Shown in pieces: positions 1 through 10,373 of a DNA stretch of 56,150 nucleotides. Positions within the stretch are counted from its first letter, which is position 1; each line of letters starts with the position of its first letter. Source of the stretch: Streptomyces sp. MBT65 (lineage in GTDB: Bacteria > Actinomycetota > Actinomycetes > Streptomycetales > Streptomycetaceae). Both the position numbers and the translations under genes were made by a program. Under the pieces are notes generated by a model. That model was given only the letters and a program-made list of their open reading frames with translations, was not told the DNA's origin and did not search any database. Location of the stretch: NCBI RefSeq assembly GCF_016612545.1, contig NZ_JAENRY010000015.1:1-56150 (forward strand). The letters run 5' to 3'.

Positions 1-2190
<2,190 letters not shown>

Positions 2191-4002
2191 ATGCGTGGAC
2201 CCCACATACGCAGCCTGGCGGTCGCCGTCGCGGTGACGACGGCCGCCACGGGGCTGGCCGGAACGGCCTTCGCGGGACCGGCCACGGGGACGGATCACGC
2301 GTCGGCGTCGACCGGTACGACCACCAGTGCCGCCTCCGTCGTCGCGGCCGCGCGTGCCGCCGCGTTCGCGCACGCGGCGGCGACCGGAGTCACACGGGGC
2401 GATGAACTCCGGGCCCAGGACGTGCTGATCGACCCCGAGGGCGCACGGCATGTGCGGTTCATACGGACCCACCAGGGCATGCCGGTCCTCGGCGGCGACC
2501 TCGTCGTCCATCTGTCCCACCGGCTTGCCTACACCGGCGTCACCCGCGCGGCCGACCACAGCGTCGCGCCCGCCACCACACAGGCCCGGCTGACGGCCGA
2601 TCAGGCCGAGGCGAAGGCCGCCGCCGTCGGCAAGGGCGACGCGGGCACCGCCCACCTCGTGGTGGACGCCCGGAGCGGGGCGGCCGCCCTCGCCTACCAG
2701 GTGCCGGTCAGCGACAGCGCCACCGCCGAGGCCGCCGGCACCCGCACGGTCGTCATCGACGCCGTCACCGGCAAGGTCCGCAGCAACGCCCCCGACAGCG
2801 ACGAGTTCCTCTCGCCCAAGCTCCTCGACACCCTGCGCGAGCGCGGCGAGACCCTGGACCCCGCCACCGCCACCGTCGCCGTACAGCCGAAGTCCCTCAC
2901 GGCGGCGGCGGCCGCCGCGGCGCGCGCGGTCCACTACCCGGTGACCGCCTCGGGCACCGGCACCTCCCTCTTCGTCGGCAAGGTGCCGCTGACCACCACC
3001 CGCACGGCGCGCACCAGTTACCTCCTCAAGGACCCGACCCGCTGGGGCACCGAGACCCGTGACGCCAAGGGTCAGGAGCTGGAGAACTTCGCGCAGGGCA
3101 AGAAGTTCACCACCACCACGAACAAGTGGGGCAACGGCGCCCTCTCGCACCGCGACAGCGCCGCCGTCGACGCCCAGTACGGCATCACCAAGACCCTGGA
3201 CTTCTACAAGAAGACCTTCGGCCGCAAGGGCATAGAGAACAACGGCAAGGCCGCCCGCGGCATGGTCCACTTCGGCAGGAAGGTCGCCAACGCGTTCTGG
3301 GACTCGACCTGCGACTGCATGCTCTACGGCGACGGCGACGGGGACATGTTCAAGAAGCCGCTCGTCGTCCTCGACGTCACGGGACACGAGCTGACCCACG
3401 GTGTCGTGGACGCCACCGCCGAGCTGGAGCCCACCCGCGTCGACGCGGACGGCAACCAGTACGGCGAGGCGGGCTCACTGAACGAGTCCCTCGCGGACAT
3501 CTTCGGCTCCAACGTGGAGTTCAGCGCCGACAACGCCAAGAACCCGCCGAACTACCTCATCGGCGAGAAGCTCGGCCTCGCCCAGAAGTTCCTGCGCCGC
3601 CTCGACCACCCCTCCCTCGACAAGCTCGAGGGCACCATCGACTACTGGTCGCCGCAGACGTACGACGCCGAGGTGCACGCCGGCTCCGGTGTCTCCTCGC
3701 ACGCGTACTACCTCCTCGCGGAGGGCAGCGGACGCAAGACGATCGGCGGCTTCGCCTACGACTCGCCCACCTACGACGGGTCGACCGTCACCGGCATCGG
3801 CCGCGCCAAGGCCACGGCGATCTTCTACCGCGCGCTGACCCGCTACATGGTGTCCACCACCGACTTCCACGACGCGCGCCTCGCGACGCTGAAGGCCGCG
3901 GCGGACCTCTACGGCGCGAACAGCACGGCGTATCAGACCGTCGACCAGGCCTGGGCCGCCGTGAACGTCACGGTCGCCAACACCCCTGCCGCCAGGCACT
4001 GA
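2191..4002 (+). CDS. Secreted neutral metalloprotease, M4 (thermolysin) family
   Basis: The 603-residue preproprotein starts at the ATG at 2191, preceded by GGAGGA at 2175-2180, and has a Sec signal peptide ending near TAFAG. Residues about 40-210 look like the FTP/PepSY propeptide that chaperones and inhibits M4 enzymes. The catalytic half has the zinc site H399-E-L-T-H403 with the third ligand E432 (NESLADIFG) and the proton-donor histidine H504 (SSHAYYLL), all correctly spaced for thermolysin. It should cut peptides on the N-terminal side of hydrophobic residues outside the cell. It stands alone between divergent and convergent neighbours, with a strong hairpin straight after the stop. Confidence 0.95.
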   Translation: MRGPHIRSLAVAVAVTTAATGLAGTAFAGPATGTDHASASTGTTTSAASVVAAARAAAFAHAAATGVTRGDELRAQDVLIDPEGARHVRFIRTHQGMPVLGGDLVVHLSHRLAYTGVTRAADHSVAPATTQARLTADQAEAKAAAVGKGDAGTAHLVVDARSGAAALAYQVPVSDSATAEAAGTRTVVIDAVTGKVRSNAPDSDEFLSPKLLDTLRERGETLDPATATVAVQPKSLTAAAAAAARAVHYPVTASGTGTSLFVGKVPLTTTRTARTSYLLKDPTRWGTETRDAKGQELENFAQGKKFTTTTNKWGNGALSHRDSAAVDAQYGITKTLDFYKKTFGRKGIENNGKAARGMVHFGRKVANAFWDSTCDCMLYGDGDGDMFKKPLVVLDVTGHELTHGVVDATAELEPTRVDADGNQYGEAGSLNESLADIFGSNVEFSADNAKNPPNYLIGEKLGLAQKFLRRLDHPSLDKLEGTIDYWSPQTYDAEVHAGSGVSSHAYYLLAEGSGRKTIGGFAYDSPTYDGSTVTGIGRAKATAIFYRALTRYMVSTTDFHDARLATLKAAADLYGANSTAYQTVDQAWAAVNVTVANTPAARH

Positions 4003-4011
4003 TGACCGCCC

Positions 4012-4046
4012 GTCCGGGTGCTCTGCCACGAGCGGGGCACCCGGAC
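4012..4046. terminator. Hairpin terminator between convergent genes
   Basis: A perfect 10-bp inverted repeat, GTCCGGGTGC (4012-4021) and GCACCCGGAC (4037-4046), with a 15-nt loop. It follows the protease stop and faces the convergent gene ending at 4108. There is no U-tract, which is common in Streptomyces. Confidence 0.7.
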
Positions 4047-4107
4047 GTCGGCCTCCCCAGCCCCCGGATGTCCGGTCTCCTCACCCCCAGACGCCGACCC
4101 GACCGGC

Positions 4108-4851
4108 TCAGACCCACTGCTTCTCGACCTCCTCGGACACCGTGAACACGGCCTCGCAGGACGGGCAGCTCGCCTTGCCGAAGACGTATGTCAACGCCTT
4201 GGCGACCTCTGTCTGCCCGGACGCGACCGCCTCGCCGTGCAGGCGCGCACCGATGCCGTCGAGTGCCTCGGGCGCCGCCGGTATCAGCTCCGTCCGCCCC
4301 TCCGTGTCCGGCTCCACACCCGTGCCGGTCACATAGTCGCCGGCCGAGGCGAACACGCCGTAGGAGCCGAACGCGACGAACACCCCGTCCTCGCACTCGG
4401 GGCATTCGATCTCGTACTCCTCGCTGTTGACTCCCTCCAAAGCCTCGGCCCACACCCCGCCGTCCTCGAAGGCGAGCACGGCCATCTGGAGGTAGACGAA
4501 GGTGTGCGCGTCCTGGGCCGGGTCGGCGCGCAACGCCCGTGCCACATCCAGCAGTTCGGCTATCTCCTGCGCGTACCGCTCACGGCACTCCTCGTCCGGG
4601 TCCGTGGTGATCAGCCCGGCCATGGTCACCGCATGGATCGGCCCGCCCGGCGCCCGGCCCAGCGCGATGTCGACGAGCACCGGCAGCGCCGCCCAGCTCG
4701 CGTCGTACACCGAACCCTGGTGACACAGGGAACCCCACAACTCCTGCCACACCTCGTCGTCCTCGCCGCCGCCGAGGCGGGCGAACAGGCCCGGGATGTT
4801 CTCCGCGCTGCCGTAGGCGTGGGTCAGTTCGGACCAGTCGATCGTCGTCAT
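4108..4851 (-). CDS. Unknown helical protein with a split CPxC/CPxC zinc-ribbon-like motif
   Basis: The product has 247 residues. The start at 4851 (MTTIDWSEL) has no Shine-Dalgarno, but CACAAT lies 6 nt upstream (4863-4858), so the transcript may be leaderless. The N-terminal half (residues about 1-120) is helical and contains LCHQGSVYDASWAALPVLVDIA-like text, reminiscent of HEAT-type helical repeats in immunity-like proteins of polymorphic toxin systems. Two cysteine pairs follow, ECPECE near residue 153 and SCPSCE near 230, which could together bind one zinc. No enzyme motif is visible and no toxin gene lies next to it. The HEAT/immunity link is an inference from one motif; the gene is otherwise of unknown function. 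Confidence 0.75.
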   Translation of the reverse strand: MTTIDWSELTHAYGSAENIPGLFARLGGGEDDEVWQELWGSLCHQGSVYDASWAALPVLVDIALGRAPGGPIHAVTMAGLITTDPDEECRERYAQEIAELLDVARALRADPAQDAHTFVYLQMAVLAFEDGGVWAEALEGVNSEEYEIECPECEDGVFVAFGSYGVFASAGDYVTGTGVEPDTEGRTELIPAAPEALDGIGARLHGEAVASGQTEVAKALTYVFGKASCPSCEAVFTVSEEVEKQWV

Positions 4852-4922
4852 ACGGCGATTGTGCCGCCCGCCACTGACAACGCGGCTGGGGCTGCTGACG
4901 ACCCGTCTTGAACGAATCCTGT

Positions 4923-4959
4923 TTCTTTTATTGACGGCGGAAAAGAAGGGATCTAGGTT
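4923..4959 (+). promoter_or_regulatory. Promoter and candidate operator of the ROK gene
   Basis: The promoter is TTGACG (4931-4936), a 17-bp spacer and TAGGTT (4954-4959), near-consensus for the main Streptomyces sigma factor. Transcription would start at about 4966, the ATG itself. A perfect inverted repeat TTCTTTT (4923-4929) / AAAAGAA (4941-4947) brackets the -35 box and is A/T-rich in very GC-rich DNA. It is well placed for autorepression by the ROK protein. Confidence 0.7.
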
Positions 4960-4965
4960 CCGGCC

Positions 4966-6138
4966 ATGCGCTCGATCCCCCGCACCGAGTCGTTCCCGGC
5001 CCACACGCCGGCCGTCTCGCAGGTCTTCACGACCGTCCTGTCCCACGGCCCGCTCACCCGTCTCGAGGTGGCCCGCCGGGCGGGGCTGTCGGCGGCCGCC
5101 GTGACCAAGGCGGTCCGGCCGCTGATGGAGGCCGGGTATCTGGCGGAGGGCGCCGACCAGGACGCGCCCCCGGCACTCGGACGGCCCGCGAACCTCGTAC
5201 GCGTCGACGGCGGACGGGCGTTGTTCATCGGGGTCAAGGTGACCGGCGACGAGATCATCGGCGTCCTCGCCGACCTGTGCTGCCGTATCCGGGTCGCCCG
5301 CCACGTCCCGCTGACCGACCACGACCCCAAGGCGGTGCTGGCGTCCATCGCGGACCTGGCCCAGGAACTCCGCACCGAGGCCGACGACTTGGGCATCCAG
5401 GTGCTGGGCCTCGGCCTCGCGGTCTCCGGGGACGTGGACCGCGGCGAAGGCGTCGTCCGCTACTCGCCGTTCCTGGAGTGGCGTGACGTACGCCTGGCCG
5501 AACTGGCCGCCATGACAACGGGGTTGCCGGTCACCGTCGACAACGACGTCCGGGCGCTGACCGTCGCCGAGCAGTGGTTCGGCGCCGGCGCGGGTCTCAC
5601 GGACTTCGCCGTGGTGACCGTCGGCGCGGGCATCGGCTGCGGACTGGTCGTGCACGGCCGGGTCGTCGCGGGTGCCCACGGCGTGGCCGGAGAGATCGGG
5701 CACGTGGTCGTCGACCCCGCCGGACCCCTGTGCCACTGCGGCAACCGCGGCTGTGTCGAGGCGATCGCCGGGGACGCCGCGATCGTCGCCCGGGTCCGCG
5801 AGGTCACCGGCGTCCAAGTCGCCGACACCGCCGAGGCGTTGGCCCTCGCCCACCGGGGCGACTCCGGAGCGCGCGAGGTGTACGCGCGGGCCGGTGAGGC
5901 CATCGGCCGGGGCATCGCGACCGTGGCCAACCTGCTCGGCCCCGAACGCGTGATCATCTCCGGCGAGGGCCTGGCCGCCTACGACCTGTTCGCCGAGCAG
6001 ATCCGTGACTCCTTCACCGCCGCCGCCTTTGGCTCCGCCGCCCGGTGCGACGTACAGACCCGCCCGCTGCCCTTCGACGAATGGGCGCGCGGGGCCGCCG
6101 CCACCGCGATCCAGTCCTTCATCCGAGCCGCCGACTAG
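4966..6138 (+). CDS. ROK-family transcriptional repressor
   Basis: A 390-residue protein of usual length for NagC/XylR-type ROK regulators. Residues about 12-65 form a winged helix-turn-helix (TRLEVARRAGLSAAAVTKAV). The rest is a ROK actin-like fold with the zinc motif CHCGNRGC starting at C256 and the glycine-rich segment TVGAGIGCGLV. Such proteins bind a sugar or sugar phosphate and release DNA. No ribosome binding site is present and the -10 box ends 6 nt before the ATG, so translation is probably leaderless. The genes just downstream on the same strand (GH27, GH95, SGNH esterase) are the likely targets, and a galactoside or related sugar the likely inducer. That is inferred from position only. 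Confidence 0.92.
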   Translation: MRSIPRTESFPAHTPAVSQVFTTVLSHGPLTRLEVARRAGLSAAAVTKAVRPLMEAGYLAEGADQDAPPALGRPANLVRVDGGRALFIGVKVTGDEIIGVLADLCCRIRVARHVPLTDHDPKAVLASIADLAQELRTEADDLGIQVLGLGLAVSGDVDRGEGVVRYSPFLEWRDVRLAELAAMTTGLPVTVDNDVRALTVAEQWFGAGAGLTDFAVVTVGAGIGCGLVVHGRVVAGAHGVAGEIGHVVVDPAGPLCHCGNRGCVEAIAGDAAIVARVREVTGVQVADTAEALALAHRGDSGAREVYARAGEAIGRGIATVANLLGPERVIISGEGLAAYDLFAEQIRDSFTAAAFGSAARCDVQTRPLPFDEWARGAAATAIQSFIRAAD

Positions 6139-6193
6139 CCCGCACGACCAACTCCCGCCTGTCACACTCCTACCCCGCACGAGGAGCCCGACG

Positions 6194-7993
6194 ATGTACT
6201 CCCTCACGCCTGTCCGCGCCCTGAGAGCCATGGTGGTCCTGGCCCTCACCGCCGGCTTCGCCACCTCATTCCCCGTCGCACAGGCGGCCACCCCCACGGC
6301 GGACCCGGCCCCGGCCGTCGCCGCCAAGCCCTTCATGGGCTGGTCGAGTTGGAGCATGCAGTCGTCCAAGTACCCCGGCCTCAACCCGGACGGCGACTAC
6401 AGCTACCTCACCGAGGCGAACATCACCAAGCAGACCGACGCGCTCGCCTCCAAGCTGAAGAAGTACGGCTACGACTACCTCAACATCGACGCCGGCTGGT
6501 GGATGGACAAGACCTGGAAGTCCGGATACGACCAGTACGGACGCCAGAAGGCCGACCCGGTCCGCTTCCCCAGCGGCATGAAGGCCGTCGCCGACCGCAT
6601 CCACTCCAAGGGCCTCAAGGCCGGCATCTACCTGCCCGCCGGCCTGGAGAAGGGCGCCTACGGCGACGGCAAGACGCCCATCTGGAACGCCGACGGCTGC
6701 ACCACCGCCGACATCGTCTACGGCGACCTGCGCACCACCAACGGCTGGGACAGCGCGTACAAGATCGACTTCTCCAGGCCCTGCGCCCAGAAGTACATCG
6801 ACTCCCAGGCCCAGTTGATCGCGGGCTGGGGCTACGACTTCCTCAAGCTGGACGGTGTCGGTCCCGGCTCCGGAAAGAGCGGCGACCAATACGACAACGT
6901 TGCCGATGTCGCCGCCTGGAACAAGGCCATCACCGCCACCGGACGCCCCGTCCACCTGGAAGTCTCCTGGTCCCTGGACTACGGACACGCGGCCGACTGG
7001 AAGAAGTACTCCAACGGCTGGCGCATCGACACCGATGTCGAGTGCTACTGCAACACCCTTGTCACCTGGGGGAATTCGGTCGACGACCGCTGGGACGACA
7101 CCCCCGCCTGGACGGACAAGGCGGGCCCCGGCGGCTGGAACGACCTCGACTCCCTGGACGTCGGCAACGGCGCGATGGACGGCCTGACCAAGGCGGAGCG
7201 CCAGAGCTACGCGACCCTCTGGGCCGTGGCCAAGTCCCCGCTCTTCACCGGTGACGACCTCACCAAGCTCGACGACTACGGCGTCTCCCTGCTGACCAAC
7301 CGCGAGGTCATCGCCGTCGACCAGAGCGACGCACCGCCCGCCCGCCCGGTCACCCCGTCCGACCCCCAGCAGGTGTGGGCCGCGAAGAACCCCAACGGCA
7401 CCTACACCGTTGCCCTGTTCAACCTCGCCGACTCGCCCGCCGCCGTCTCCGCGAACTGGGCGACCCTCGGCTTCACCGGCAAGGCCGCCGTCCGCGACCT
7501 CTGGAACCACGAGGACCTCGGCACCTACACCAACAAGGTGACCCAGGCCCTGCCCGCCCACGGTTCGCGCCTCTTCACCGTCACCCCGCACGGCAGCGCC
7601 GTCACCCTGACCGGCTACGAGGCCGAGGCCGCCACCAACACCCTCAGCGGCAACGCCAACATCGCGGACTGCTCGGCCTGTTCAGGCGCCCACAAGGTCG
7701 GCAACCTCTACCTCGGCGGCAAGCTCACCGTCAACATCGTCGTCGCCGCCAAGGCCGGCACGTACCAGGTGAAGATCGCCTACGTCAGCGGTGACTCCCG
7801 CTCGGTGAGCATCTCCTCGAACGGCAACGGCGCCACCAGCCACAAGTTCCCGTCCACCGGCGACTGGGGGACCGTCGGGACGGTCAGCGTGCCGGTGACC
7901 CTGAAGGCGGGCGCCAACACCATCACCTTCGACAGCGGTTCGGGCTACGCGCCGGACATCGACCGGATCGACGTGCCCAACTCCTCCTCCTGA
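6194..7993 (+). CDS. Secreted GH27 alpha-galactosidase with C-terminal CBM35-type module
   Basis: 599 residues; ATG at 6194 preceded by GAGGAG (6181-6186). A signal peptide ends near VAQAA. The GH27 barrel starts at FMGWSSWS and contains NIDAGWW, the predicted nucleophile D220 in FLKLDGVG and the acid/base D281 in WRIDTDV. A beta-sandwich follows the barrel. From about residue 475 there is a CBM35-like module (YEAEAATNTLSGNA, ending PDIDRIDV), which normally binds galactan, mannan or uronic-acid residues. Family members hydrolyse terminal alpha-galactose, or in some actinomycetes beta-L-arabinopyranose, so the exact substrate is open. Followed 22 nt later by the GH95 gene on the same strand. 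Confidence 0.93.
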   Translation: MYSLTPVRALRAMVVLALTAGFATSFPVAQAATPTADPAPAVAAKPFMGWSSWSMQSSKYPGLNPDGDYSYLTEANITKQTDALASKLKKYGYDYLNIDAGWWMDKTWKSGYDQYGRQKADPVRFPSGMKAVADRIHSKGLKAGIYLPAGLEKGAYGDGKTPIWNADGCTTADIVYGDLRTTNGWDSAYKIDFSRPCAQKYIDSQAQLIAGWGYDFLKLDGVGPGSGKSGDQYDNVADVAAWNKAITATGRPVHLEVSWSLDYGHAADWKKYSNGWRIDTDVECYCNTLVTWGNSVDDRWDDTPAWTDKAGPGGWNDLDSLDVGNGAMDGLTKAERQSYATLWAVAKSPLFTGDDLTKLDDYGVSLLTNREVIAVDQSDAPPARPVTPSDPQQVWAAKNPNGTYTVALFNLADSPAAVSANWATLGFTGKAAVRDLWNHEDLGTYTNKVTQALPAHGSRLFTVTPHGSAVTLTGYEAEAATNTLSGNANIADCSACSGAHKVGNLYLGGKLTVNIVVAAKAGTYQVKIAYVSGDSRSVSISSNGNGATSHKFPSTGDWGTVGTVSVPVTLKAGANTITFDSGSGYAPDIDRIDVPNSSS

Positions 7994-8015
7994 GCCGACC
8001 CTTTCGGAGACCGCC

Positions 8016-10373
8016 ATGTCCAGTGCACTGCCCGACCTGCCCAGACGCAACCTGCTCGCCCTCGCCGCGGCCACCGGCGCCCTCGCCGGCCTGCCCGCCT
8101 TCACCGCCTCGGCCGCACCTCAGCGACCCACCAACACCTCGTACAGCAGCGGTACTTCACTCAACACCCTGTGGTGGCAGGCCCCCGCCGGTGACACCTC
8201 GATGATCGAACAGGGCCTCCCCGTCGGCAACGGCCGGCTCGGCGCCCTCGCCAGCAACGACCCCGGCCACGAGGTCCTCCTGATCACCGACGCCACGATC
8301 TGGACCGGCGGCCTCAACGGCACCCTCGACTCCGACGGCCAATTCCCTTACGGCCGCGCCGACTTCGGGTCCCTGACCCTGCTCGCCCGGCTCACCGTCG
8401 ACATCCCCGACCACGACCTGGGCGCCGTCAACGGCTACCGCCGCACCCTCGACCTCGACCGGGGCGTGGTCGGCGCGTCGTACGTCCGCTCGGGCGTGAC
8501 GTACAAGCGCGAGGTCTTCTCCAGCGGCCCCGACGACGCGATCGTCCTCCACTTCTCCCAGAGCGGCGGCGGCCGCTACACCGGCACCGTCACGCTGGAG
8601 GGAACGCACGGCGAGGCCGCCGCGCTCTCCTTCGGCGGCCAGTTCGCCAACGGCCTGAAGTACGGGGCGGCCGTCACCGCGTACGGCACCGGCGGCAAGG
8701 TCACCGTGAACGGCGCGCACATCGAGTTCTCCGGGTGCAAGGACCTCACCGTGGTGGTGAGCGGCGGCAGCAACTACGCGCCGGACGCCGCCCACGGCTT
8801 CCGCGACCCCAGGCTCGACCCGCAGAAGCTCGCCCGCACCAAGGTCCGCGCCGCCGCCCAGTACTCGGCTGCGACCCTGCTGAACACCCATGTCGCCGAC
8901 TACCGGGCCGCGTTCGGCAGCTTCGGGCTCTCGCTCGGCACGTCGTCCGACGACCAGCGCGCGCTGGACACCTGGGAGCGGATCCAGGCCCGGCACACCA
9001 GCGGCGACCCCGACCCCGAACTCGAGGCCGCCTACGTCCAGTTCGGCCGCTACCTCATGGTCTCCGGCTCGCGCGGCAGTCTGCCGATGGGACTCCAGGG
9101 CCTGTGGCTGGACGGCAACGACCCGGACTGGATGGGCGATTACCACACCGACATCAACATCCAGATGAACTACTGGATGGCCGACCGGGTGGGCCTGTCC
9201 GCGTCCTTCGACGCCTTCACCGACTACTGCGTCGACCAGTTGTCGTCCTGGACCGACCTCACCCACCGGCTGTTCCAGGACTCCCGCAACCGGTTCCGCA
9301 ACTCCAGCGGGAAGGTCGCCGGCTGGACCGTCGCCTTCTCCACCAACCCCTACGGCGGACTCGGCTGGTGGTGGCACCCGGCGGGCAACGCCTGGCTGAG
9401 CAACAGCCTTTGGGAGCACTACGAGTTCACGCACTCCCGCAGCCACCTGGAGAAGATCTACCCCCTCCTCAAGGGCGCCTGCGAGTTCTGGGAGGCGCGG
9501 CTGATCACCACCACCCTGGACAACGGGAAGGAGGTACTGGTCGCGGACCACGACTGGTCGCCGGAGCACGGACCGCAGGACGGCAAGGGCAACACCTACG
9601 CCCAGGAGGTGGTGTGGACCCTGTTCGGCAACTACGCAGCCGCATCGGCGGAGTTGAAGCGGGACAGCGGGTTCGCGAACACGATCTCGGGTCTGCGCAG
9701 GCGTCTGTACCTGCCCGAGGTGAGTCCCAAGTCCGGCTGGCTGGAGGAGTGGATGTCGCCCGACAACCTCGGCGAGACCACCCACCGCCATCTGTCCCCG
9801 CTGATCAACCTGTTCCCCGGCGACCGCATCCGCCCCGACGGCTCCACCCCCAAGGACATCGTCGACGGCGCCACCGCCCTGCTCACCGCGCGCGGCATGA
9901 ACAGCTTCGGCTGGGCCAACGCCTGGCGCAGCCTGTGCTGGGCCCGCCTCAAGAACGCCGACAACGCCTACCAGTTGATCGTCAACAACCTCCGCCCGTC
10001 CGAGAACGGCACCAACGGCACCGCCTTCAACCTCTTCGACATCTACGAGGTGGAACAGGGCCGCGGCATCTTCCAGATCGAGGCCAACTTCGGCACCCCG
10101 GCGGCCGTGACCGAGATGCTCCTGTACTCCCGCCCCGGCCATCTGGAACTCCTGCCGGCGCTCCCCGACGCCTGGGCCGAATCCGGCTCGATCATCGGAG
10201 CCGGCGCCCGCGGCGGCTTCGTCGTCGACCTGCGCTGGAAGAACGGCAGGCCCACCGAGGCGAAGATCCGCAGCGTCGGCGGTCGCACCACCACCGTCGC
10301 CTATGGCGGCAGGACCCGCACCGTGACCGTCGAGCCGGGCGGATCCGTCACGTTGAAGGACTTCGCCCGATGA
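8016..10373 (+). CDS. Tat-exported GH95-family glycosidase (alpha-L-fucosidase / alpha-L-galactosidase type)
   Basis: 785 residues; ATG at 8016 with CGGAGA upstream. The N-terminus carries twin arginines (LPRRNLLALAAATG) and an Ala-rich core, a probable Tat signal. The GH95 N-terminal domain starts LWWQAPAGDTSMIEQGLPVGNGRLGA. The catalytic (alpha/alpha)6 domain has GLWLDGNDPDW, TDINIQMNYW (D379, N381), WSPEHG (E517) and QIEANFG (E689). In characterised GH95 fucosidases the matching positions are usually Asn-x-Asn and QIDGNFG, so two catalytic-site positions appear changed (Asn to Asp, Asp to Glu). GH95 enzymes remove alpha-1,2-L-fucose or L-galactose from xyloglucan-like side chains. Its stop overlaps the start of the next gene (ATGA), implying coupled translation. 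Confidence 0.9.
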   Translation: MSSALPDLPRRNLLALAAATGALAGLPAFTASAAPQRPTNTSYSSGTSLNTLWWQAPAGDTSMIEQGLPVGNGRLGALASNDPGHEVLLITDATIWTGGLNGTLDSDGQFPYGRADFGSLTLLARLTVDIPDHDLGAVNGYRRTLDLDRGVVGASYVRSGVTYKREVFSSGPDDAIVLHFSQSGGGRYTGTVTLEGTHGEAAALSFGGQFANGLKYGAAVTAYGTGGKVTVNGAHIEFSGCKDLTVVVSGGSNYAPDAAHGFRDPRLDPQKLARTKVRAAAQYSAATLLNTHVADYRAAFGSFGLSLGTSSDDQRALDTWERIQARHTSGDPDPELEAAYVQFGRYLMVSGSRGSLPMGLQGLWLDGNDPDWMGDYHTDINIQMNYWMADRVGLSASFDAFTDYCVDQLSSWTDLTHRLFQDSRNRFRNSSGKVAGWTVAFSTNPYGGLGWWWHPAGNAWLSNSLWEHYEFTHSRSHLEKIYPLLKGACEFWEARLITTTLDNGKEVLVADHDWSPEHGPQDGKGNTYAQEVVWTLFGNYAAASAELKRDSGFANTISGLRRRLYLPEVSPKSGWLEEWMSPDNLGETTHRHLSPLINLFPGDRIRPDGSTPKDIVDGATALLTARGMNSFGWANAWRSLCWARLKNADNAYQLIVNNLRPSENGTNGTAFNLFDIYEVEQGRGIFQIEANFGTPAAVTEMLLYSRPGHLELLPALPDAWAESGSIIGAGARGGFVVDLRWKNGRPTEAKIRSVGGRTTTVAYGGRTRTVTVEPGGSVTLKDFAR

